43,658 nucleotides of DNA from Candidatus Dadabacteria bacterium (GTDB lineage: Bacteria > Desulfobacterota_D > UBA1144 > Nemesobacterales > Nemesobacteraceae), in assembly GCA_022819805.1 (NCBI GenBank), contig JAJEGO010000007.1:1-43658 (forward strand), written 5' to 3'. Below are positions 1 through 7,124 of this stretch, piece by piece (within the stretch, counting starts at the first letter, position 1; every line of letters begins with the position of its first letter). The position numbers and the translations under genes are program-made. The notes under the pieces are model-generated. The model was given only the letters and a program-made list of their open reading frames with translations, was not told the DNA's origin and ran no database searches.

Positions 1-83
1 TTAGTTCAATCTAAGCTGTGAATTTAATAGGCTGCAACGAAGGAGAGAATTGGTAATCGAAAATCGGATGATATTTTCAATTC

Positions 84-112
84 TTGACAACACCCATGCG
101 CACGTATATAAA
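84..112 (+). promoter_or_regulatory. Sigma-70-type promoter of trpA
   Basis: TTGACA at 84-89 and TATAAA at 107-112 are separated by 17 bases, so 11 of 12 positions match the sigma-70 consensus. The expected transcript start is near 119, giving a leader of about 88 bases before trpA. The leader contains a small perfect hairpin at 168-183 (TCCGGC, 4-base loop, GCCGGA) without a following T run. I see no Trp-rich leader peptide. Confidence 0.7.
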
Positions 113-206
113 GCTTCTGAAGGTTGGAGGTTCTTTTTTTACTCTGTTTGCTTGGGATTTCTGCGTTTCCGGCCTGCGCCGGACTCAAGGCGTCTTCTGA
201 AAGCAC

Positions 207-1007
207 ATGGGAAGGATAGAGCAAAAATTCCGCGAACTTGGGGAGCAGAACAAAGCGGCTTTAATCTGCTATGTTACCGCCGGCGACCCGGATATCGATT
301 TTACCGAGCAGCTCATTGACCGCATGGCGGCAAGCGGTGTCGACATGGTCGAAATCGGCATTCCCTTTTCTGATCCCATGGCGGACGGGCCTGTAATTCA
401 GGCGGCTTCGGAGCGGGCCCTTGCTAATTCGACATCCCTCTCCGACGTCCTCTCCCTCGTCAGAAGGATAAGGTCCCGTTCGGACATTCCCGTGATACTT
501 TTCGGTTACTACAACCCTTTTTTCTCGTACGGCACCGAGCGCTTCGCCCGTGACGCCCGCGAGGCGGGGGCGGACGGGGTTCTGGTCGTTGACCTTCCGC
601 CCGAGGAAGCCGGGGAGCTGAGCGTCCATGTCGAGCGGGAAGGGCTTGACCGCATTTTTCTTCTCGCCCCGACGAGTACCGAGGAAAGGATAGAAATGGT
701 GTCGGAAAACGCCTCTGGGTTTATTTACGTGGTCTCGGTCACCGGGGTCACGGGAGCGCGCCCAGACATGGACTACGATCTCGAGGATCTCGTGGGGAGA
801 ATCAAGCGTTGCTCGGAGCTTCCCGTCGGAGTGGGGTTCGGAGTGTCTTCGGCGCGCCAGGCAGCCGCGATAGCATCTTTTTCCGACGCGGTTATAGTCG
901 GAAGCGCCCTTGTGAGAATAATCGAGGGCGCCGGGGAGGAAAGACAGGGGGTGCTGGGGAAGGTTTCAAGCTTCACGGAGGAGCTTAGCGCGGCCTGCCG
1001 CAGATAG
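207..1007 (+). CDS. trpA: Tryptophan synthase alpha chain
   Basis: This 266-residue TIM-barrel protein cleaves indole-3-glycerol phosphate to indole and glyceraldehyde 3-phosphate in the last step of tryptophan synthesis. The catalytic acid-base pair lies at the canonical numbering: Glu49 in VEIGIPFSDP and Asp60 in PMADGP. Residues 176-186 (VSVTGVTGARP) and the GFGVSS segment form the phosphate-binding loops. Length is normal for the family. The ATG at 207 has only a weak Shine-Dalgarno sequence (GAAAG). The partner trpB, usually directly upstream or overlapping, is not in the 206 bases before it. A strong promoter sits at 84-112 instead. The DHH gene follows after 21 bases, so the two are probably cotranscribed. 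Confidence 0.97.
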   Translation: MGRIEQKFRELGEQNKAALICYVTAGDPDIDFTEQLIDRMAASGVDMVEIGIPFSDPMADGPVIQAASERALANSTSLSDVLSLVRRIRSRSDIPVILFGYYNPFFSYGTERFARDAREAGADGVLVVDLPPEEAGELSVHVEREGLDRIFLLAPTSTEERIEMVSENASGFIYVVSVTGVTGARPDMDYDLEDLVGRIKRCSELPVGVGFGVSSARQAAAIASFSDAVIVGSALVRIIEGAGEERQGVLGKVSSFTEELSAACRR

Positions 1008-1028
1008 GCGCCCTGCGTTCAGCATACC

Positions 1029-2345
1029 ATGAGTACGAACGGGGAAAGAAGATATATGTTTATCGGAGAAGTCGATGTTCTCCTGATGAGCCTTTTCAAA
1101 AACAGGGGTCAGGTAATAGAGCTTGATTCTCCTGATGACGCGTTTAATCAGAAGGGAGTTTTTACGCTTATAGTAGTAAACAGCGAGCTCTCAAGCAAAG
1201 AATTTCTGAGATCTCTTGCTCGCAGTTATCCCACGAGCCCAATAGTCGTTTCCGCTGACGGCGAGCAACGCAAGGACGGCTATATAGCGAGATACGTGAG
1301 GTTCGATGAGGTTGCCGACAGCCAGATATCTTTTGAGGAAAAGCTCGCGAGATCAGATATCTCCGTGAGGCTTATAAGAGAGGTTCATCGCGACGCGAAA
1401 AAGGTTCTCATACTTGTTCACAACCAACCCGACCCGGACGCGATCGCAAGCGCCATGGCCCTCCGGACCCTTCTTAGAAGAAACAGAAAAACGGCGACCA
1501 TAGGTTATCTCGGGGAGAAGATTTCAAGACCCGAGAACGTGGCTATGGTGGAGCTTATGAACATTGACCTGCAGGTGATTTCCCACGAAGACATAAAGAA
1601 CTTCGATTCCATGGCGCTTGTCGATGTGCAGCCTTCTTATTTCCGGGGGGAGATTACAGATATTGATACGGTGATCGATCATCATCCGAGGACTCCCGAG
1701 TGCGACGCGAAATTCACCGAGATAAGTTCCGAGGAAGGCGCTACGGCGACGATCATGACCCGGTTTCTAAGAGCCGCCCAGATAGAAATTTCCGCTAAAC
1801 TCTCAACCGCGCTTCTCTACGGCATAAAAACCGACACCATGATTCTGAACAGGGGCGCCGACCTTGACGATCTGGAAGCGTTTACCTACCTCTACAATCG
1901 CGCCGATCTCGGTCTGCTAAGAAAAATAGAGTCCAAAACCCTGTATTCAGAAGAGATCAAGTGTTACGGCGATGCGCTTTCGAAACACTGGATAAGCGAC
2001 GGAATAATTTTCATGAACCTTGGAAGGATAGAAAAGGAGTACCTGATTTCCCAGCTGGCGGATATGGGGATGAAGGTGGGAGGGGTTGAATGGTCGGTAG
2101 CTTTCGGAATCATTTCCGGTTCCCATCTGGTCATGTCCGTCAGAAACAGCGGGTCTGTCAAAAGCGCCGGTCGTCTCCTTTTCGAGCTTTTCGACGAAAT
2201 CGGAAGCGCCGGGGGACACAGATCCTACTCTAGGGCCGTGATTCCCATGAGCGAGGTAAAGCAACTTATAGGAAAGACCTCGCGTAAAAACATAGAGCAG
2301 TGGATCGACAGAGTGTTCCGGACGGCGACCGCTCAGAACGCCTAA
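1029..2345 (+). CDS. DHH-family phosphoesterase (NrnA-like)
   Basis: The 438-residue protein has an N-terminal region of about 120 residues that looks Rossmann-like, followed by a DHH phosphoesterase domain and a DHHA1 domain. Visible metal-binding motifs are HNQPDPDA (131-138), VDVQP (199-202 region) and DHHP (217-220). The DHHA1 substrate-binding motif is GSAGGHRS near residue 390. Family members hydrolyse short oligonucleotides (nanoRNA), pAp or cyclic dinucleotide products. The extra N-terminal region distinguishes it from the shorter (about 320-residue) Bacillus-type NrnA and could be a regulatory ligand-binding domain. It lies 21 bases behind trpA in the same direction. Exact substrate cannot be told from sequence. 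Confidence 0.85.
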   Translation: MSTNGERRYMFIGEVDVLLMSLFKNRGQVIELDSPDDAFNQKGVFTLIVVNSELSSKEFLRSLARSYPTSPIVVSADGEQRKDGYIARYVRFDEVADSQISFEEKLARSDISVRLIREVHRDAKKVLILVHNQPDPDAIASAMALRTLLRRNRKTATIGYLGEKISRPENVAMVELMNIDLQVISHEDIKNFDSMALVDVQPSYFRGEITDIDTVIDHHPRTPECDAKFTEISSEEGATATIMTRFLRAAQIEISAKLSTALLYGIKTDTMILNRGADLDDLEAFTYLYNRADLGLLRKIESKTLYSEEIKCYGDALSKHWISDGIIFMNLGRIEKEYLISQLADMGMKVGGVEWSVAFGIISGSHLVMSVRNSGSVKSAGRLLFELFDEIGSAGGHRSYSRAVIPMSEVKQLIGKTSRKNIEQWIDRVFRTATAQNA

Positions 2346-2366
2346 ATACGAAAAACAATTCTCTTT

Positions 2367-2380
2367 CCCCCCCCCCCCCC
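2367..2380 (+). repeat. 14-base poly-C homopolymer
   Basis: Fourteen consecutive C residues lie between the DHH gene stop (2345) and the argC start (2464), 83 bases before the argC ATG. They are followed by GGCCTCGG and a six-T run. Long G/C homopolymers are prone to slipped-strand length change and also to sequencing error. See the matching finding. Confidence 0.9.
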
Positions 2381-2463
2381 GGCCTCGGTTTTTTCCTATC
2401 CGCTTTTAAAGCTATATTAATCGAAGCGGTTTAATGCTATAGAGGCGGGTTTCCCAAGAGAAA

Positions 2464-3492
2464 ATGAAACTTAAAACGGCAATTCTGGGAGTTACGGGCT
2501 ACGTCGGCCAGCAACTTCTCTCTCTTCTTGTACGGCACCCGAATGTGGACCTTCGGCTGCTTACGTCTGAGAAATTCTCGGGTAAAAGGGCTGATGAAGC
2601 GTTTCCGCATCTCTCGGGTTACGCGGATCTCTCCCTTGTTTCCGTATCGAAAATTTCCTACTCCCAACCGCTTGATATTGTGTTTTCCTGCCTTCCCGGG
2701 GGAACTTCCTCTGTTTTCGTGCGGAAATTTCTTGAGGAAGGGGTGAGGGTAATCGACTTAAGCCCGGATTTAAGATTTTCTGACCCCGACGACTATTCCC
2801 GGGCTCACGGCGCGGCGCCGAGGTTCCCGGAGCTTCTCTCCCGCGCGGTCTACGGCCTGAGCGAACTTAACCGCGAGAAGATAAAAGACGCCTCTTTAGT
2901 CGCTAACGCGGGCTGCTACTCGACCTGCGTTTCACTCGGCATGGCGCCTTTCCTCAGGACTCATGATACGGAGGACGATGTCATAGTGGACATCAAGTCC
3001 TCTTATTCGACTTCGGGGCGGGCCCCAAAGCCCGAGAGCCACTACACAGAAGTAAAGGAGGATGTGTCCGCCCGGGGCGCGGGAGGAGATGACCAGAAAC
3101 ATGAAATCCTTCGGGTGCTATCGGATTTTTTTGGCGTGGAGAAAAATCTTCTTTTCTTTAATACCCGCGTTCCGGTCAAAAGAGGGATAATGGCCACCTC
3201 GTACCTCAAGCTTCGCTCGAAGGTCTCACCTGATGAGATAAAGGAACTATACACCAGGTTTTACGAAGAAGATGTTTTTGTCCGGGTCTGCGACGGGCCG
3301 CCCGGGATGGCGTCTGTTTCAGGCTCCAATTACATCTCTTTGGGGTTCTGCGAGCGTGAAGGGCACCTTGTCGTCGTATCGGTTCTTGACAATCTCATGA
3401 AAGGAGCGGCAGGCCAGGCGGTTCAGAACATGAACATCGTCTTCGGTTTTCCCGAGGATGAAGGACTCGGCCAAGTTCCCCTTTTCCCGTGA
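2464..3492 (+). CDS. argC: N-acetyl-gamma-glutamyl-phosphate reductase
   Basis: This 342-residue enzyme reduces N-acetylglutamyl 5-phosphate to the semialdehyde with NADPH, the third step of arginine synthesis. The N-terminal GVTGYVGQQL (9-18) is the dinucleotide-binding loop. NAGCYSTC places the catalytic cysteine at 151, and the family's VYGLSELNR segment is at 129-137. Length is typical of type 1 ArgC. The start is preceded by CCCAAGAGAAA, a weak ribosome site. No other arginine gene is adjacent. The 3' end is followed after 7 bases by the acyl-ligase start, so the two may be cotranscribed although their functions are not obviously related. Confidence 0.96.
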   Translation: MKLKTAILGVTGYVGQQLLSLLVRHPNVDLRLLTSEKFSGKRADEAFPHLSGYADLSLVSVSKISYSQPLDIVFSCLPGGTSSVFVRKFLEEGVRVIDLSPDLRFSDPDDYSRAHGAAPRFPELLSRAVYGLSELNREKIKDASLVANAGCYSTCVSLGMAPFLRTHDTEDDVIVDIKSSYSTSGRAPKPESHYTEVKEDVSARGAGGDDQKHEILRVLSDFFGVEKNLLFFNTRVPVKRGIMATSYLKLRSKVSPDEIKELYTRFYEEDVFVRVCDGPPGMASVSGSNYISLGFCEREGHLVVVSVLDNLMKGAAGQAVQNMNIVFGFPEDEGLGQVPLFP

Positions 3493-3499
3493 CGGGGCG

Positions 3500-4945
3500 A
3501 TGAGAAACTACAGCGAAATACTTTATTCGAACCTCGGGCGAAATTCCCAAAAAGCCGCCGTCTGGTACGAGGGAGAAACATACAGTTACGCGCAGTTCTG
3601 CGGCTTTGTTGACGGTTTTTCCTCCTTTCTCTTGAGACAGGGGGTATTGCCGGGAGAGAAGGTATGCGTTTTTCTGCCTAATTCGCTTTCGCTTGCGGTA
3701 TCCGTTTTCTCGGTCGCTAGACTCGGGGCCGCCTGCGTTCCGGTTGACAGTGCCTGCGGAACCGAGGAAATAAGACATTGCCTTGAGTTCTCAAAACCCG
3801 CCCTGATCGTTACGGACCAATCCCTAGCTAAAACCATAGCCGCGGTTTCAGGCGACATAAAAACCGTTTCCGTAACCCGGGATGATTTTGCGGGTGACGC
3901 CCCTGCGGATCCGCCCGGGAATTCTCCTTTTGACAAAGCCATCTATCTTTTCTCCACGGGTTCCACCGGAAAGCCGAAGTGCGTTGCTAGGAGCCACGGC
4001 AACATGATTGCCCTCGCCCGGAATCACACGGCCACCATAAATTGGGATAGCGGGGACAGGATTCTTTTCTCGATTCCGATATCGCATACCTACGGTCTTG
4101 GAAACTTCGTAAGCGCCGTAAGCGTCGGGGCGTGCTGTTATTTTCTTCCTGGGTTTACAAGAAAGGAGGTTCTCGGGGTGCTTGAGAAAGAGCAGATAAC
4201 CATCTTTCCCGCCGTCCCGTTCATGCTTGAGACCCTGGCGCGAAGCGCGAGGCGGGGAGACTACGATTTCCCGCGGCTAAAGCATGTTATCTCAGCCGGG
4301 GCTCCCTTGTCTGAGGAAACGTTTCTCTCCTTCCACCGTACCTTCGGCGTTTATCCCCGCCAGCTCTACGGTTCCTCAGAAACCGGGGTTATGACGATCA
4401 ATATCGCGGAGGACATAGTGGAGAAGTGTCTTTCTGTGGGAGTGCCGGTTGAAAACGTAGTTGTCAGGGTGGTCTCTGAAACCGGTAGAGAGCTTCCGGT
4501 CGGGCAGACCGGCGAGATCATAATAAAGAGTCCTTCCATGACGGATGGTTACGTCGATTTTCCGGAAGAAACCGAGAGGGTTTTCGTTGACGGTTTTTAC
4601 CATACCGGGGATCTCGGAATGTTCGATAGTGACGGGTATCTTTTCATTCGCGGAAGAAAGAAGCTTTTCATCAACATCTCGGGGAACAAGGTTGACCCGT
4701 TCGAGGTTGAGAACCTGCTTATGACTCATGAGGGAATAACGGAAGCCGCAGTGATAGGAGTCCCCGGTTCCGGGGGCAGGGAAGAGGTAAAGGCCTTTAT
4801 CGTCGCAGGTGAACTCACAAGAAAGGATGTCATTGATTTCTGCAGGGGGAAAATTTCTGACCACAAGATTCCCAAGAAGATCGAGTTTGTAGATACGCTT
4901 CCGAGAAGCCCCGCGGGCAAGGTGTTGAGGGAGAGACTCAAGTGA
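3500..4945 (+). CDS. Acyl-adenylating ligase (AMP-dependent synthetase)
   Basis: The 481-residue protein belongs to the ANL superfamily, which activates a carboxylic acid as an acyl-AMP and transfers it to CoA or a carrier protein. Core motifs are present in order: the P-loop FSTGSTGKPK, the A5 motif YGSSETGV, the A7 motif YHTGDLG, the hinge RGRKKLFINISGNKVDP, and the C-terminal catalytic lysine in PRSPAGKVLRERL. I chose the ATG at 3500 because the in-frame ATG at 3458 lies inside argC. Its stop overlaps the GTG start of the following acyl carrier protein by 4 bases, so the natural acceptor is probably that protein. The acyl substrate is unknown; related proteins act on fatty, aryl or amino acids. 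Confidence 0.88.
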   Translation: MRNYSEILYSNLGRNSQKAAVWYEGETYSYAQFCGFVDGFSSFLLRQGVLPGEKVCVFLPNSLSLAVSVFSVARLGAACVPVDSACGTEEIRHCLEFSKPALIVTDQSLAKTIAAVSGDIKTVSVTRDDFAGDAPADPPGNSPFDKAIYLFSTGSTGKPKCVARSHGNMIALARNHTATINWDSGDRILFSIPISHTYGLGNFVSAVSVGACCYFLPGFTRKEVLGVLEKEQITIFPAVPFMLETLARSARRGDYDFPRLKHVISAGAPLSEETFLSFHRTFGVYPRQLYGSSETGVMTINIAEDIVEKCLSVGVPVENVVVRVVSETGRELPVGQTGEIIIKSPSMTDGYVDFPEETERVFVDGFYHTGDLGMFDSDGYLFIRGRKKLFINISGNKVDPFEVENLLMTHEGITEAAVIGVPGSGGREEVKAFIVAGELTRKDVIDFCRGKISDHKIPKKIEFVDTLPRSPAGKVLRERLK

Positions 4946-5223
4946 CTGAGCGAAAAGAAGTTCTAGGGGAGAAAATAAGGCGGCTTGTTGTCGGCAAGTT
5001 CAATCTTGACATTGAGCCCCGCGATATATCAGCCGAGCAGTCGCTGATTGAGTTCGGAGTCGGCGTTGACTCCGTATCGACCCTCGAGTTCATTATGGAG
5101 CTTGAGGAGGAGTTTGGGGTCTCGATTGACGAGTCCGAAGTCGACCCCGGGGTTCTTGAAACTGTTGAGAGCCTTTCTGAATTTATAATATCAATCGGGC
5201 CTGTCGGTAAGGACAGAACTTAG
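4942..5223 (+). CDS. Acyl carrier protein
   Basis: This 93-residue acidic helical protein carries the phosphopantetheine attachment motif GVGVDSVSTLEF, with the modified serine in the DS pair near residue 47. It begins with GTG in a GTGA overlap with the upstream ligase stop, a signature of translational coupling. It differs from the fatty-acid AcpP in having a longer, more charged N-terminus. With the ligase it forms a two-gene acyl-loading module, but no condensing enzyme, reductase or thioesterase lies nearby in this window to show what is done with the loaded acid. Confidence 0.85.
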   Translation: MTERKEVLGEKIRRLVVGKFNLDIEPRDISAEQSLIEFGVGVDSVSTLEFIMELEEEFGVSIDESEVDPGVLETVESLSEFIISIGPVGKDRT

Positions 5224-5331
5224 AAAAGCGTCGGCGTCTTTGTGAGCGGAGGATCTATATAATTCCGCCATCCTCTTTGATCGTTACTAGGATCTTTACG
5301 TATTCACGCAACCTTGAGCTAGACCGGATCA

Positions 5332-5371
5332 ACCCGAATTTCACCTCCTCAAAAGCAGGTGAAGTTCGGGT
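5332..5371. terminator. Perfect hairpin between convergent genes
   Basis: ACCCGAATTTCACCT (5332-5346) pairs over 15 bases with AGGTGAAGTTCGGGT (5357-5371) around a 10-base loop; the only departure is one G-U wobble in the plus-strand RNA. It lies between the acyl carrier protein gene and the convergent Cache-domain gene. Neither strand has a T run right after the stem, so it is not a textbook intrinsic terminator. Confidence 0.4.
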
Positions 5372-5398
5372 CGAAGAAATGGCAACCCGGTTTTGCTT

Positions 5399-6649
5399 TT
5401 ATCCCAAAGCTGAGCGTCTTTTAAATGAAACTGCCAAAAACAGGACTGACATAACTAGAAACAGGTTGAATAAGCCGCCTTGAGTTGTATTTCGGGTTCC
5501 CGAGATCGCGCACCCTCCGTCATCTGTAGTCTCCATTTCTGTAGTCTCCATCTCCGGTGTTTCCGTTTCTGGTGTCTCCGATCCTAAGTAGAGTCCGGAA
5601 CCAAAGATGAAGGTTTGACTGGGGTTAAAGGGATTAGGAAAGGGTTCGACATAGCCCAACTTGGGCGAGGAACCGCCGGCGCCGCCGCCGGGGGCTTCGT
5701 CTCCCTCTATATTTGGATCGTCCCAATCATAATTGACAAAGCGCTCGTCTTCCTCTGTCTTCTTTGACGCTTCTATGAGCCTTTCAATGATGTCAACTAG
5801 GGTCGGGTTCTGGCCTCGCAGCAGATTTGTCTGCTCAATATTTCTGTTTCCTCCGTTAAAGATCACGTTGCCTTCGTCATCCATGATCCAGATGTAGGTC
5901 GATACGTGTCTCCAAGGTCCATCCTCGGCCCTGAAGAGCTTCCGTGTTTTTGCTAGATCGATTTGGGAGTTCGTCAAGGCGCTTTCGAAGAAATCAATAG
6001 CCCCTTTCACGAACATTTTCAGTTCCTCTCTGGTATCGACCTCTTCGGCTGTTATGGAGGGAGTTATTGTATCGGCGCCGGGCAATTGGTCATAGGGAAT
6101 ATCCACTACCTCGGGCTGCAGGTCGAAACCGCCGATCAGGATATAAGGCTGCATTGTGAAGGGATCGGTAAACGGGATCGCGTAGCTTCTCTTCTCCCCG
6201 TCGTTGTAATAGTCGACAAACCCTCCAATCGGGGCTTGCGCGCTTAGAAAACCCTGTCCAACTGGGTTTCCTTTACTGTCTTCAAGCATAGACCAGTCCT
6301 CATCCTCAAGTTCCCTGTTGACCGTGTGGGTTTGTACGCCGCCGCTGCCCGTAAGAAGAACAAGGTAGGTGGAACCGTCATTCCAGTCCCCCATCTGATT
6401 TCTGAACTCGTCAACGAGTTCGGTTGCTTCTGCAAAGGTCGTGACGCCCTGCAGGTGAGCTGCCGCGTGCCCTACAAAAGTTTGTAAGGTGAAATCATTG
6501 GTTACATCCGAGGCGGTTGTAGTTAGAGGTATAGGTGAAATATCTGTATGAGGATCACCTTGATGTGCAAAGGCCGGAAACGTGTAGGAAAAAACGCCGA
6601 GCAGCCCCATCACGGAACAGAAAAAAGCCATTAGCCTTAAATTTTTCAT
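5399..6649 (-). CDS. Secreted Cache-domain protein with C-terminal sorting tail
   Basis: The 416-residue protein starts at an ATG behind a good AGGAGA ribosome site; the open frame extends 17 codons upstream without one. A signal peptide (residues 1-28, ending FPAFA) precedes two repeats of a Cache-like sensory fold, roughly 45-170 and 185-335, of the kind that binds small ligands outside the cell. A Gly-rich linker and a low-complexity stalk of ETP/EMETT repeats follow. The tail has Gly378-Gly379-Cys380, a hydrophobic helix and a short Lys-Arg-Arg cluster, the three-part plan of C-terminal sorting signals. No signalling domain (kinase, methyl-accepting) is attached. The protein is therefore probably anchored to a membrane rather than acting as a receptor itself. 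The ligand is unknown. Confidence 0.7.
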   Translation of the reverse strand: MKNLRLMAFFCSVMGLLGVFSYTFPAFAHQGDPHTDISPIPLTTTASDVTNDFTLQTFVGHAAAHLQGVTTFAEATELVDEFRNQMGDWNDGSTYLVLLTGSGGVQTHTVNRELEDEDWSMLEDSKGNPVGQGFLSAQAPIGGFVDYYNDGEKRSYAIPFTDPFTMQPYILIGGFDLQPEVVDIPYDQLPGADTITPSITAEEVDTREELKMFVKGAIDFFESALTNSQIDLAKTRKLFRAEDGPWRHVSTYIWIMDDEGNVIFNGGNRNIEQTNLLRGQNPTLVDIIERLIEASKKTEEDERFVNYDWDDPNIEGDEAPGGGAGGSSPKLGYVEPFPNPFNPSQTFIFGSGLYLGSETPETETPEMETTEMETTDDGGCAISGTRNTTQGGLFNLFLVMSVLFLAVSFKRRSALG

Positions 6650-6724
6650 AATATTCTCCTTTTTGCGTAAATCAGGTGAATTTTGAATTCGCCTAAGCAT
6701 TTTTCCATATGGTAATTGCCCCTA

Positions 6725-6740
6725 TAACTAGCCACTTCCT
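6725..6740. repeat. Direct repeat copy 1 (TAACTAGCCACTTCCT)
   Basis: An exact 16-base sequence that recurs at 6911-6926, 186 bases away, in the same orientation within the same gene-free interval. Confidence 0.8.
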
Positions 6741-6768
6741 CCATCATATTTATTAAGGAACCATTCTT

Positions 6769-6799
6769 TTCGGTTGACAGATTACCGACGTCAACCGAA
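6769..6799. promoter_or_regulatory. Perfect inverted repeat, candidate operator
   Basis: TTCGGTTGAC (6769-6778) and GTCAACCGAA (6790-6799) are perfect 10-base arms around an 11-base spacer. There is no T run on either side, so an operator is likelier than a terminator. It lies 120 bases upstream of the Cache-protein start and between the two direct repeats. Confidence 0.45.
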
Positions 6800-6910
6800 C
6801 ATCGCAGGCTGTGGAAGCTCCATACGGTCTAGAAGGGATTTTATTCTCCCGCTTAACTGTTTGTCAAGGAAAAATTAGGTTATTTCAGGGTATTACGGAA
6901 CGTTTGGTCC

Positions 6911-6926
6911 TAACTAGCCACTTCCT
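6911..6926. repeat. Direct repeat copy 2 (TAACTAGCCACTTCCT)
   Basis: Second exact copy of the 16-base repeat found at 6725-6740. Confidence 0.8.
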
Positions 6927-7124
6927 GCTCCACTCGGGTGAATGGAATTCTCAAACCTTCCCCACATGAGTTCGGCTGATCAATTGCCTGCTTCCACGGG
7001 AAGAGATGTCACCGGGATAAGATGGCTCTGGAAATTTAAAGTACTATACTGCGGGTTTGAGGAAGCGATACAGGGTTTATTGAGCGTGGAGCTGAAAATA
7101 TTTCCGCTAGCCCGAGAGATAAAT

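Larger units (their letters stand above)
6650..7124. other. 475-base gene-free region with repeats
   Basis: No open frame here has coding character. The interval holds the upstream region of the Cache-protein gene and the sequence beyond the nadE stop. Two copies of a 16-base direct repeat and one perfect 10-base-arm inverted repeat are listed separately. I see no RNA gene with recognisable structure. Confidence 0.7.

Noticed and set aside
50-319. An 89-codon frame spanning the trpA promoter and start, a possible leader peptide
   Set aside because: It begins upstream of the promoter and runs into trpA in another frame. It has only two Trp codons, not clustered, so it is not an attenuator peptide.
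5540-5660. PNPFNPS motif in the Cache protein as a type IX-style sorting domain
   Set aside because: No Ig-like C-terminal domain follows. The motif is the end of the second Cache-like domain, and the real tail is Gly-Gly-Cys plus a helix.
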